From Streptosporangium canum (GTDB taxonomy: Bacteria > Actinomycetota > Actinomycetes > Streptosporangiales > Streptosporangiaceae): a DNA stretch of 64,000 nt. The stretch is from NCBI RefSeq assembly GCF_900113865.1, contig NZ_FOQY01000020.1, forward strand, positions 79,664 through 143,663, written 5' to 3'. The notes under the pieces are model-generated. The model saw only the letters and a list, made by a program, of their open reading frames with translations. It searched no databases and was not told where the DNA came from. The translations under genes and the position numbers were made by a program. This document shows, in pieces, positions 1-8,245 of the stretch. Each line of letters starts with the position of its first letter. Position 1 is the first letter of the stretch.

Positions 1-1
1 C

Positions 2-2506
2 GGCCATGACGAGTACTGGTCGGACGAGATGCGGACGAACGTCCAGAACGCGCTGAGCGGTGGCGTCAACCTCACCTTCTTCTCCGGGAACCAGCTGTTC
101 TGGAAGACCAGGTGGGAGAGCAGCACCGACGGGTCGCTCACTCCTCTGCGGACACTTGTCTGCTACAAGGAGACGCTGGCCAACGCCAAGATCGATCCGA
201 GTCCGCAGTGGACCGGCTCGTGGCGCGACCCGCGTTTCTCCCCGCCGTCGAACGGCGGCAGGCCCGAGAACGCCGTGAGCGGACCGTGGTTCAGGGTCAA
301 CGGCGTCGCCAACAACGCGATAACCGTCCCCGCCGAGTTCGGCAACCTGCGGCTGTGGCGCAACACGTCCATCGCCACCCTTCAACCCGGTCAGATCGCG
401 ACGTTCCCCACGGGAACACTCGGATACGAGTGGGACGAGGCACCCGACAACGCTTTCACGCCCGCGGGAATGGTGAACTTGTCCAGGACGATCCAGAGCG
501 TTCCGGCTTACCTGCTCGACTTCGGCAGCACATACGGACCCAGGATCGCGACGCACAACCTGACCCTCTACAGAGCCCCGAGCGGCGCCCTCGTCTTCGG
601 CGCGGGGACCACGCAGTGGGCATGGGGACTCGACGCCGTCCATGATCGGCCGGGAACGCCCACGGATATCCGGATGCAGCAGGCGACGGTCAACCTCTTC
701 GCCGACATGCAGGCCCAGCCGGCCAGCCTCCAGGCGGGTCTGGTTCCGGCGACCATGTCGACGGACACCGCCCCTCCGACGTCGACGATCTCCAATCCGC
801 CGGACGGCTCGTCCCTGTCGGCAAGAGTGTCCGTCACGCTTCAAGGAACGGCGGCCGACACCGGCGGCGGCGTCGTCGCGGGCGTCGAGGTCTCGGTCGA
901 CAACGGCACCAACTGGCACGCGGCGGTGGGGCTCACCGACTGGCAGTACCGCTGGACGCCCAGCGCGGCCGGAACCGCGACGATCCTGGTCCGGGCGGTC
1001 GACGACATCGGTAACATCCAGCCGACGCCGATGGCCGTCACCGTCACCGTCAACGCGTGCCCCTGCACCATGTGGCCGGCGACCACCCTGCCCGCCGTCG
1101 CCTCGCACAACGATCCCAACTCGGTCGAGGCCGGGGTGAAATTCCGGTCCGCGAGTCCGGGCTTCATCACGGGGGTCAGGTTCTACAAGGGACCGCAGAA
1201 CACCGGGACGCACGTCGGCAATCTCTGGACCTCCGGCGGGCAGCTCCTGGCGAGAGCGACGTTCACCAACGAAACGGATAGCGGCTGGCAGCAGGTGAAC
1301 TTCTCCGCTCCCGTCGCGATCAACTCCAACACCACTTATGTCGCCTCGTACTACACGACCACGGGCTTCTACTCGATAACGAGGCCGTACTTCACGACAC
1401 CGCACACGGGCCCTCCGCTCACCGCGCTCGCCGACGGCGCCGACGGCGGCAACGGCGTCTACGCCTACGGCGCCACCAGCACCTTCCCCACCAGCACCTA
1501 CCAGGCCACCAACTACTGGGTCGACATCGTGTTCGAGCCGTCGAACACCCTGTGGGACGACTCGACGCTTCCCGCCGTCGCCTCCACCAACGACGCCAAG
1601 GCGATCACAGTGGGCGTGAAGTTCACGGCGTCCACGACCGGCACCGTCAACGGCATCCGGTTCTACAAGGGAGCGCAGAACACCGGAACCCACACCGGGA
1701 GCCTGTGGACGAGCAGCGGACAGCTCCTGGCGACGGCGACCTTCACCAACGAGAGCAGCACCGGCTGGCAGCGGGTCGACTTCTCCGTGCCCGTCCCGGT
1801 CGACGCCAACACCACCTACATCGCCTCCTACCACACGACCTCGGGCTTCTACTCGACGACGAAGCAGTACTTCACGAGCGGCTACACGAACGGCCCGCTC
1901 ACCGCACTCGCCGACCTCGAACAGGGCGGCAACGGCGTCTACATCTACGGCGCCACCAGCACCTTCCCCACCAGCACCTACCAGAGCACCAACTACTGGG
2001 TCGACGTCGTGTTCACTCCGTCGAACAGTCTGTGGGACGACACGGCGCTCCCGGCCAACCCGTCGCATCAGGACCCACAGGCGGTCACGCTGGGCGTGAA
2101 GTTCACCTCGAGCTCGGCCGGCACCATCAGAGGCATCCGGTTCTACAAGGGAGCGCAGAACACCGGAACCCACACCGGGAGCCTGTGGACGAGCAGCGGA
2201 CAGCTCCTGGCGACGGCGACCTTCACCAACGAGACCGCTTCCGGCTGGCAGGAGGTGACCTTCCCCACACCCGTCCCGATCAGCGCCAACACCACCTATG
2301 TCGCCTCCTACCACACGACCTCGGGCTTCTACTCGACAACGAGACCGTACTTCCTGTCCCCGTACACGAGCATCCCGCTCACCGCGCTCGCCAACGGCGA
2401 CCAGGGCGGAAACGGCGTCTACACCTACGGCGCCACCAGCACCTTCCCCACCAGCACCTACCAGGCCACCAACTACTGGGTCGACGTGCTGCTCGACTTC
2501 CTTTGA
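2..2506 (+). CDS. N,N-dimethylformamidase-like secreted protein with three C-terminal DUF4082 repeats (5' partial)
   Basis: The reading frame is open to the left edge, so the true start lies outside the window. The first residues read GHDEYWSDEMR, a motif I associate with the large subunit-like domain of N,N-dimethylformamidase family proteins; this domain runs to about residue 245. A bacterial Ig-like segment follows (roughly residues 255-345), then three DUF4082 modules of about 160 residues, each with FYKG.QNTGTH near its start and STFPTSTYQ..NYWVD at its end. DUF4082 is a probable carbohydrate- or surface-binding module found in extracellular actinobacterial proteins. The gene borders the polysaccharide locus and is followed by a hairpin terminator. 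Whether the N-terminal domain is catalytic cannot be judged because it is cut. Confidence 0.8.
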   Translation, partial: GHDEYWSDEMRTNVQNALSGGVNLTFFSGNQLFWKTRWESSTDGSLTPLRTLVCYKETLANAKIDPSPQWTGSWRDPRFSPPSNGGRPENAVSGPWFRVNGVANNAITVPAEFGNLRLWRNTSIATLQPGQIATFPTGTLGYEWDEAPDNAFTPAGMVNLSRTIQSVPAYLLDFGSTYGPRIATHNLTLYRAPSGALVFGAGTTQWAWGLDAVHDRPGTPTDIRMQQATVNLFADMQAQPASLQAGLVPATMSTDTAPPTSTISNPPDGSSLSARVSVTLQGTAADTGGGVVAGVEVSVDNGTNWHAAVGLTDWQYRWTPSAAGTATILVRAVDDIGNIQPTPMAVTVTVNACPCTMWPATTLPAVASHNDPNSVEAGVKFRSASPGFITGVRFYKGPQNTGTHVGNLWTSGGQLLARATFTNETDSGWQQVNFSAPVAINSNTTYVASYYTTTGFYSITRPYFTTPHTGPPLTALADGADGGNGVYAYGATSTFPTSTYQATNYWVDIVFEPSNTLWDDSTLPAVASTNDAKAITVGVKFTASTTGTVNGIRFYKGAQNTGTHTGSLWTSSGQLLATATFTNESSTGWQRVDFSVPVPVDANTTYIASYHTTSGFYSTTKQYFTSGYTNGPLTALADLEQGGNGVYIYGATSTFPTSTYQSTNYWVDVVFTPSNSLWDDTALPANPSHQDPQAVTLGVKFTSSSAGTIRGIRFYKGAQNTGTHTGSLWTSSGQLLATATFTNETASGWQEVTFPTPVPISANTTYVASYHTTSGFYSTTRPYFLSPYTSIPLTALANGDQGGNGVYTYGATSTFPTSTYQATNYWVDVLLDFL
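1060..2503 (+). repeat. Three in-frame 480-bp DUF4082-coding repeats
   Basis: Equivalent positions recur exactly 480 bases apart (for example the FYKG codons near 1180, 1660 and 2140). Copies 2 and 3 are identical for about 103 bases (1652-1754 against 2132-2234), and the end of each module is nearly identical in all three. This indicates recent duplication or gene conversion. Confidence 0.9.
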
Positions 2507-2527
2507 CACGAGTTCCCTCAACACGGG

Positions 2528-2558
2528 GGGCGCCGCGTGACGCGAGGTCGTGGCGCCC
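2528..2558 (+). terminator. Hairpin after the DUF4082 gene
   Basis: The arms GGGCGCC (2528-2534) and GGCGCCC (2552-2558) flank a loop that can pair further through GCG/CGT. It lies 22 bases after the stop codon and before the asnB ribosome-binding site (GGAGG about 2624). Confidence 0.55.
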
Positions 2559-2633
2559 GCACTCGCAAAAACCTCGATGTGACGTCATGGTCGAAAGTCA
2601 CGTCAGGCCGCATCAACGACTTTTGGAGGCCAG

Positions 2634-4550
2634 ATGTGCGGGATAGCCGGAATGGCGTCGACGCTCTCCCCCGACCCTCGGCTCGTCCGCCGCATGTGCG
2701 ACGTGATCGTGCACCGGGGCCCCGACGGTGACGGCTTCCACAGCGACGAGCACGCGGCGCTCGGCATGCGCCGGCTGGCGATCATCGATCTCGCCGGGGG
2801 CGACCAGCCCGTCTACAGCGAGGACGGCCGGGTCGTTGCCGTCTTCAACGGCGAGATCTACAACTTTCCCGAGCTGCGGCGGGACCTGGTCCGGCGAGGA
2901 CACCGGCTGCGCTCCACCGGGGACTCCGAGTGCCTCGTCCATCTCTACGAGGAACACGGCGCCGACATGGTCCGGCGGCTCCGCGGGATGTTCGCCTTCG
3001 CCGTCTGGGACCGCGACCGGGAACGCCTGGTCCTGGCCCGGGACAGGGTGGGGAAGAAGCCGCTCTACTGGCGGGCCGACCAGACCTCGATCTGGTTCGG
3101 GTCGGAGCTGAAGTCCCTGGAGCAGGACCCCGGGATGAGCCGCGAGATCGACCCGGTCGCCCTGCACCATTACCTGACCTACCAGTACGTTCCCGCCCCC
3201 TGGTCGATCTACCAGGGGGTGCACAAGCTCCCTCCCGGACACATGCTCATCTGGGAGCGAGGGCAGATCACCGTGCGCCGCTACTGGGAGCTGGACCGCA
3301 CCCCGCGGCCGGTGACGGACGTCCGGCTGGAGGAGGCGCGGCTGCGTGAACTGCTGCTGGAGGCGACCCGGATCCGCATGGTGAGCGAGCGGCCCCTCGG
3401 GGCGTTCCTGTCCGGGGGGATCGACTCCTCCGCGGTCGTGGCGGCCATGGCCATGCAGAGCGGCGAACGGGTGCGGACATTCTGCGTCGGCTTCGAGGAC
3501 AGCCGCTACGACGAGCGTCACAAGGCGCGGATGGTGGCCGACCGGTACGGCACCGACCACCACGAGCTGGTGGTGACGGCCGACCTGCTCGACGTCCTGC
3601 CGCGTCTCGCGTGGCACTTCGACGAGCCGTTCGCCGACTCCTCGGCCATTCCCAGCTTCTACGTGGCCCAGCTGAGCCGGCGGCATGTCACCGTCGCGCT
3701 CAACGGCGACGGCGGAGACGAGTGTTTCGGAGGCTACCGGCGCTACGCCCTGATGGACCAGGCCCGGAGGATACCGGCCCTGCCGGCGGCCCTCGCGGCG
3801 GTGTCCGCCCGTATCGGCGCCGTTCTCACCGAGCGGAGCGAGGCCGGATCCCTGCCCCGGCACCTCGGCCGGCTGATGCGATTCGCCGCCGAGCGTCCGT
3901 CACGGCGCTACCCCAGCCTGGTGTCCTGTTTCACGCACGAACAGAAGGCCGGCGTCTACAGCGACGCGCTCCGCCACCGGCTCGCGGAGGTGGACAGCTA
4001 CGGGCTGCTCGAGACCCTCTTCGAGGGGTCACGGGCCGGCACCGACCTCGGCCGCGTCCTGGATGTCGACACCCTCACCTACCTCCCCGGTGACCTGCTG
4101 GTGAAGGTCGACACCACCACGATGGCCAACTCGCTGGAAGCGCGCTCCCCGTTCCTGGACCACCATCTGATGGAGTGGGCGGCGGGCCTCCCCGGCGGAT
4201 TGAACATCCGCGGCAACCAGACCAAGCTGCTGCTGAAACGGGCGGTCGCGCCCTGGCTGCCGGAGGAGCTGCTGCGCTACCGCAAGCAGGGTTTCGGCGT
4301 GCCGCTGGCGTCATGGCTCCGCGGCGAGCTGCGGGAGCTGGCCTTCGACGTGCTGACCGACGACACCGCCCGCGACAGGGGCCTGTTCAGGCCCCCGGCG
4401 ATCCGCTCCCTGCTCCAGCGGCACATGGACGGCGCCGATCACGGCGGCCGGATCTGGGCGCTGCTGCAGTTGGAGCTCTGGTACCGGGCTCGCGCGTCCG
4501 CGAGCGGCGCCGTCGTGACGGAGGCCGGCTGTCCCGCGTCCCTGGCGTGA
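2634..4550 (+). CDS. asnB: Asparagine synthetase (glutamine-hydrolysing) / cluster amidotransferase
   Basis: Class II glutamine amidotransferase fused to an asparagine-synthetase domain, 638 residues. Cys2 of MCGIAG is the glutaminase nucleophile. RGPDGDG and NGEIYNF are glutaminase-pocket motifs, and LSGGIDSS near residue 260 is the ATP-pyrophosphatase loop. A GGAGG ribosome-binding site at about 2624 fixes the start. Members that sit in exopolysaccharide loci are often described as cluster amidotransferases rather than housekeeping AsnB, and the neighbours here fit that: they may transfer an amide to a sugar acid or a cell-surface product. True asparagine synthesis cannot be excluded. The gene converges on the methyltransferase gene across two hairpins. 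Confidence 0.88.
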   Translation: MCGIAGMASTLSPDPRLVRRMCDVIVHRGPDGDGFHSDEHAALGMRRLAIIDLAGGDQPVYSEDGRVVAVFNGEIYNFPELRRDLVRRGHRLRSTGDSECLVHLYEEHGADMVRRLRGMFAFAVWDRDRERLVLARDRVGKKPLYWRADQTSIWFGSELKSLEQDPGMSREIDPVALHHYLTYQYVPAPWSIYQGVHKLPPGHMLIWERGQITVRRYWELDRTPRPVTDVRLEEARLRELLLEATRIRMVSERPLGAFLSGGIDSSAVVAAMAMQSGERVRTFCVGFEDSRYDERHKARMVADRYGTDHHELVVTADLLDVLPRLAWHFDEPFADSSAIPSFYVAQLSRRHVTVALNGDGGDECFGGYRRYALMDQARRIPALPAALAAVSARIGAVLTERSEAGSLPRHLGRLMRFAAERPSRRYPSLVSCFTHEQKAGVYSDALRHRLAEVDSYGLLETLFEGSRAGTDLGRVLDVDTLTYLPGDLLVKVDTTTMANSLEARSPFLDHHLMEWAAGLPGGLNIRGNQTKLLLKRAVAPWLPEELLRYRKQGFGVPLASWLRGELRELAFDVLTDDTARDRGLFRPPAIRSLLQRHMDGADHGGRIWALLQLELWYRARASASGAVVTEAGCPASLA

Positions 4551-4566
4551 GGTCCCCGGCGTGAAA

Positions 4567-4597
4567 CCGTCCCGCGGCCCCGGCGGGCGCGGGACGG
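4567..4597. terminator. Hairpin between convergent asnB and methyltransferase genes
   Basis: A perfect 9-bp stem, CCGTCCCGC (4567-4575) with GCGGGACGG (4589-4597), lies just after the asnB stop. Confidence 0.65.
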
Positions 4598-4615
4598 CCT
4601 CAAGGGCCCCGGCCC

Positions 4616-4645
4616 GAGGCCCGGCCGCCACTACGGCCGGGCCTC
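4616..4645. terminator. Second hairpin, spanning the methyltransferase stop codon
   Basis: A perfect 12-bp stem, GAGGCCCGGCCG (4616-4627) with CGGCCGGGCCTC (4634-4645), has a 6-base loop. The stop codon of the leftward gene (4631-4633) lies in the loop, so the last codons and the terminator stem share bases. Confidence 0.6.
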
Positions 4646-5509
4646 CGGCGGCTTGCGGGCCTCGACCACGAACCCGCTGGCCGCCACTGCGGCGCTGGGG
4701 TGCCGCGCGAGCAGGACGTCCAGGAACTTGACCGGCGACAGCAGCCACATCAGGGGGATCAACCCCCGGTACAACCGCCTGCTGCCGAAGGAGAGCAGCA
4801 GGGCCAGCCATTCCTGGAGCGTCCAGAGCATGGCCGAGGTGGGCCCCGCGCCCACCCGCACGCTCAGCACGTCGAAACGGCCGAAGAGGGTCTTCATCCC
4901 CGCCTGGGTGTATCGCTGGTAGTCGTACGGCGAGGCGTGGAAGGGCTGCATGAAGGGCACGTAGCACAGCACCCGGCCGCCCGGCCTGAGCACCCGCCAC
5001 ATCTCCTCGACGTGGGCCTGCGGGTCCGGCACGTGTTCGAGCACGGCGACGCTGACGATGCCGGCCAGGGCCCCGTCGCCGATCGGCAGCGTCCGCAGGT
5101 CGCCCACGATGTCGACGTTGGCGTAGGTCCCCCCGTCCACGCAGAGCACCCGCGGGTCGTAACGGTTGGTGCCCGACCCGAGATCGGCGACGAGGTCGCG
5201 GTCGAGGTCGAAGCTCGCCAGGAAGGGGCGGATGAAGCGCCTCAGCAGGACCGGCGAGACCAGCTGGATCGCCAGCGGATACACCGGCCCGAAGCTGCGC
5301 TTGACGCGCTCCTTGATCCGGTTGAGCGGATCGTCGCGCAGCTCGGCGTCCGCGAAGCCGGCGAAACGCAGCTGGCCGCCCACCCGGTGCCCTCGGGTGC
5401 CGCAGAGCGCGCACGTGTAGGACCCGTCGAGCGAGACGCGGCAGGAGGGGCAGACCAGTACAGCCGCCGCCCGGTCGACCGGGCGGCCCGTCGCCTCCGC
5501 CGTCGTCAT
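4631..5509 (-). CDS. SAM-dependent methyltransferase with N-terminal zinc ribbon
   Basis: A 292-residue protein. The N-terminus carries a four-cysteine ribbon (C20, C23, C33, C36) typical of the small metal-binding module that precedes some class I methyltransferases. A Rossmann methyltransferase domain follows, with VADLGSGTNRY as SAM motif I and VAVLEHVPD as a later motif. The C-terminus has hydrophobic stretches that may touch the membrane. The start is placed at 5509 because the ATG overlaps the rmlB stop by 4 bases, which implies coupled translation with the dTDP-sugar genes. It probably methylates a sugar or lipid-linked intermediate of the polysaccharide; the substrate is unknown. Confidence 0.8.
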   Translation of the reverse strand: MTTAEATGRPVDRAAAVLVCPSCRVSLDGSYTCALCGTRGHRVGGQLRFAGFADAELRDDPLNRIKERVKRSFGPVYPLAIQLVSPVLLRRFIRPFLASFDLDRDLVADLGSGTNRYDPRVLCVDGGTYANVDIVGDLRTLPIGDGALAGIVSVAVLEHVPDPQAHVEEMWRVLRPGGRVLCYVPFMQPFHASPYDYQRYTQAGMKTLFGRFDVLSVRVGAGPTSAMLWTLQEWLALLLSFGSRRLYRGLIPLMWLLSPVKFLDVLLARHPSAAVAASGFVVEARKPPEARP

Positions 5510-6495
5510 CGCGTGTTCTCCTTCAGCTTCTCCTTCAGCGGCCGCCACCATGCCTGGTTGTCCCGATACCAGCGCACGACCTGGGCGAGTCCCTCGTCGA
5601 AGTCCACCTGTGGCCGGTATCCGATCGAGCGGATCTTGCCGCTGTCGACGGCGTAGCGCCGATCGTGACCGAGTCTGTCCTCCGCGTGCGCGACCATCTC
5701 CCAGCCCACGCCGGAGGCGGCCAGCAGCCGTCCGGTCAGCTCCCGGTTGGTCAGCTCGACGCCGCCGCCGATGTTGTAGACCTCGCCGGCCGTCCCCTTG
5801 TCCAGCACGAGCTGGATGCCCCGGCAGTGGTCGTCGACGTGCAGCCACTCGCGCACGTTCTCACCGTCGCCGTACAGGGGCACGGGGAGCCCGTCGATCA
5901 GGTTGGTGACGAACAGCGGGACGACCTTCTCGGGATACTGGTACGGCCCGTAGTTGTTGGAGCAGCGGGTCACCCGCACGTCGAGCCCGTAGGTCCGGTG
6001 GTAGGCCCTGCACAGCAGGTCGGCCCCCGCCTTGGCCGCCGAGTACGGGGAGTTGGGAAGCAACGGCTCCTCCTCGGTCCAGGAGCCCTCGGCGATGGAC
6101 CCGTACACCTCGTCCGTGGAGACCTGGACGACGGTGCGCACGTCGGCTTCGAGCGCCGCCTGCAGCAGCCGCTGCGTGCCGTACACGTTGGTGACGACGA
6201 AGTCCCCCGCGCCGGTTATCGACCGGTCGACGTGCGTCTCCGCCGCGAAGTTCACGATGGCGTCGTGGCCCGGCACCACCTCGGCGAGCAGCCGGGCGTC
6301 CGTGACGTCCCCCCGGACGAAGGTGTAGCGGGGGTGCCCGGCGACCGGGCGCAGATTCTCCGGGTTGCCGGCGTAGGTGAGCTTGTCCAGCACGGTCACG
6401 CGGGCGTCCTCGTAGCCTGGGTGACCGCCGGACAGCAGCGACCGCACGTAGTGCGAGCCGATGAACCCGGCACCGCCGGGGATCAGGATCCTCAT
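5506..6495 (-). CDS. rmlB: dTDP-glucose 4,6-dehydratase
   Basis: Converts dTDP-glucose to dTDP-4-keto-6-deoxyglucose, the branch point to deoxysugars, in the cytoplasm. The 329-residue SDR-type protein has GGAGFIGSH at residues 7-15 for NAD, STDEVYG near 125 and a YSAAK catalytic Tyr/Lys pair near 150, plus the TRCSNNYGPYQYPEK region typical of RmlB. The start overlaps the rmlA stop by 4 bases and the end overlaps the methyltransferase start by 4 bases, so rmlA-rmlB-methyltransferase is one transcript. Neither rmlC nor rmlD is present in the window, so the final sugar is not evident. Confidence 0.94.
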   Translation of the reverse strand: MRILIPGGAGFIGSHYVRSLLSGGHPGYEDARVTVLDKLTYAGNPENLRPVAGHPRYTFVRGDVTDARLLAEVVPGHDAIVNFAAETHVDRSITGAGDFVVTNVYGTQRLLQAALEADVRTVVQVSTDEVYGSIAEGSWTEEEPLLPNSPYSAAKAGADLLCRAYHRTYGLDVRVTRCSNNYGPYQYPEKVVPLFVTNLIDGLPVPLYGDGENVREWLHVDDHCRGIQLVLDKGTAGEVYNIGGGVELTNRELTGRLLAASGVGWEMVAHAEDRLGHDRRYAVDSGKIRSIGYRPQVDFDEGLAQVVRWYRDNQAWWRPLKEKLKENTR

Positions 6496-7559
6496 GCCCT
6501 TACCTGGATCTTGCTGTGGTCTCCGACCATGAGCTGGTTCATGTTGGGCACCCCCACCGCGCGCGTGACCTCGACGTTCCGGCCGATCAGAGAGTATGTG
6601 AGCCCGGAGACCCCGGTGATGGCCGAATCTCCCAGAATGATGCTGTACTCCACCTCGGCGTTCTCCAGGAGGCAGCCCTCGCCGATCGAGGTGTAGGGGC
6701 CGACATACGAGCCGTTGATCTTGGTGTCGGCGCCGATGACCGCCGGGCCCCGGATCACCGAGTTCTCGACAACGGCCCCCGGCTCGACGACGACCCGGCC
6801 CGTTATCTCGGAGAACCCGTCCACGCTCCCCCGGACGGAGCGTTCGATCCCCTCCAGGACGATGCGGTTGCACTCCAGCATGTCCTGCAGGCGCCCGGTG
6901 TCCTTCCAGTAGCCGCCGACGAAGTGCGAGTGGACGCGGCGGCCGTTGTCGATGAGCCACGTGATCGCATCCGTGATCTCCAGTTCGCCGCGCGCGGAGG
7001 GCCTGATCGACCGGACCGCCTCGTGGATGGCCGGGGAGAAGGTGTACACACCCACGATCGCGAGATCACTGCGGGGATGCTCCGGCTTCTCCTCCAGCCC
7101 GACGATCTCGCCGTCCGGCCCGAGTTCGGCGACCCCGTAGAACTGCGGTTCGGCGACCTTGGTGAGCAGGATCTGGGCGTCGTAGTCGGCTTCGCGGAAG
7201 GCGTCCACCAGGTCGGTGATGCCGTCCACCAGGAAGTTGTCCCCCAGGTACATCACGAACGGCTCGTCGGCGAGGAACTGCCGGGCGATCAGGACGCAAT
7301 GCGCCAGACCGAGGGGTTCCTCCTGAAGGATGTAGGTCACCTCCAGGCCGAATCTCGATCCGTCGCCCACCGCCTCCCGGATCTCGCGGGCCGTGTCGCC
7401 GACGATGATCCCCACGCTGGTGATGCCCGCGTCCCGGATCGCGTCGAGCCCGTAGTAGAGCACCGGCTTGTTGGCGATGGGGACCAGTTGCTTCGCCGAT
7501 GTGTGAGTCAGCGGGCGCAACCTCGTCCCCTTGCCGCCCGCCAGAACGAGTGCCTTCAC
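6492..7559 (-). CDS. rmlA: Glucose-1-phosphate thymidylyltransferase, long form
   Basis: Makes dTDP-glucose from glucose-1-phosphate and dTTP, feeding RmlB. LAGGKGTRLRPLTH at residues 6-19 is the nucleotide-binding signature, and YLGDNF and VGGYWKDTG are further conserved blocks. At 355 residues it is the long class: after the nucleotidyltransferase core there is a left-handed beta-helix-like C-terminal region (about residues 245-355), as in StrD-type enzymes of antibiotic deoxysugar pathways. It is the first gene of the leftward three-gene operon. The two hydrophobic transport genes upstream are separated by about 130 bases. Confidence 0.93.
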   Translation of the reverse strand: MKALVLAGGKGTRLRPLTHTSAKQLVPIANKPVLYYGLDAIRDAGITSVGIIVGDTAREIREAVGDGSRFGLEVTYILQEEPLGLAHCVLIARQFLADEPFVMYLGDNFLVDGITDLVDAFREADYDAQILLTKVAEPQFYGVAELGPDGEIVGLEEKPEHPRSDLAIVGVYTFSPAIHEAVRSIRPSARGELEITDAITWLIDNGRRVHSHFVGGYWKDTGRLQDMLECNRIVLEGIERSVRGSVDGFSEITGRVVVEPGAVVENSVIRGPAVIGADTKINGSYVGPYTSIGEGCLLENAEVEYSIILGDSAITGVSGLTYSLIGRNVEVTRAVGVPNMNQLMVGDHSKIQVRA

Positions 7560-7693
7560 CGCTCTTTGAGCCTTTCCGCGAAGAACTCATGGCCGTAGCG
7601 GCCATCTGTCCGCCTGAATTTATGCGGAACCCGGATTAGTGGCCCTATGCCGTCTCCCGCTTTTACCGAAGAACGGGCGACAAGTTGCCGGGA

Positions 7694-8227
7694 CTATAGC
7701 CTTCCACCATGGCGGAAGGTCCATGTCCGATGGACCAGGTAACTGAGCGGCGGACTCAGGACTATCATCACGCCCTGCGCCACCATAATCGGAAGACCCG
7801 CGAATTCCACTAAAATCGGGATCCCCGCGGCGGACGTCCCCAGGAAGCTCAGCCCGACCGCGTAGAACCGCGTGTAGCCCCTCAGCCACGAGTCTCCGGA
7901 GACCCGGAAGACCACCAGCCGGTACCAGGGGTAGACGATGGCCACGGTGACGCAATGGCTGACCACGACCAGGAAAAGGTAGGGCACCGAATCCCCGGCC
8001 GCCAGCAATCCCAGCCCTAGGAGAGCGCAATGGACCGCAGCCGTCATGGCGCTTCCCATCAGATATGTGATGCGATGACTCCCGAAAGCCGAGAGCAGGG
8101 CTCTCCACCCGAAATGTGAATTATCGCCACCGGCGCTTCGGCTCTCCACTTCAACCATGCGGCGGTGACTCCGGATCGTGGTCGTTGAAAATTCGGCCGG
8201 CAATACCGGGATCCTAGTCCGCCGCAC
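7694..8227 (-). CDS. GtrA-family membrane protein
   Basis: A 177-residue protein (about 154 if translation begins at the ATG at 8158) with four predicted membrane segments and the GtrA-like ending LSYLVHRTWTFRHG. GtrA proteins are thought to help move polyprenyl-linked monosaccharides across the membrane, working with a GtrB-like transferase. A GtrB-like gene is transcribed divergently 19 bases away, which supports the assignment. The N-terminal 23 residues before MVEVE look unstructured, so the later start is plausible. Confidence 0.75.
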   Translation of the reverse strand: MRRTRIPVLPAEFSTTTIRSHRRMVEVESRSAGGDNSHFGWRALLSAFGSHRITYLMGSAMTAAVHCALLGLGLLAAGDSVPYLFLVVVSHCVTVAIVYPWYRLVVFRVSGDSWLRGYTRFYAVGLSFLGTSAAGIPILVEFAGLPIMVAQGVMIVLSPPLSYLVHRTWTFRHGGRL

Positions 8228-8245
8228 GAAGAAATCGGGGGATCA

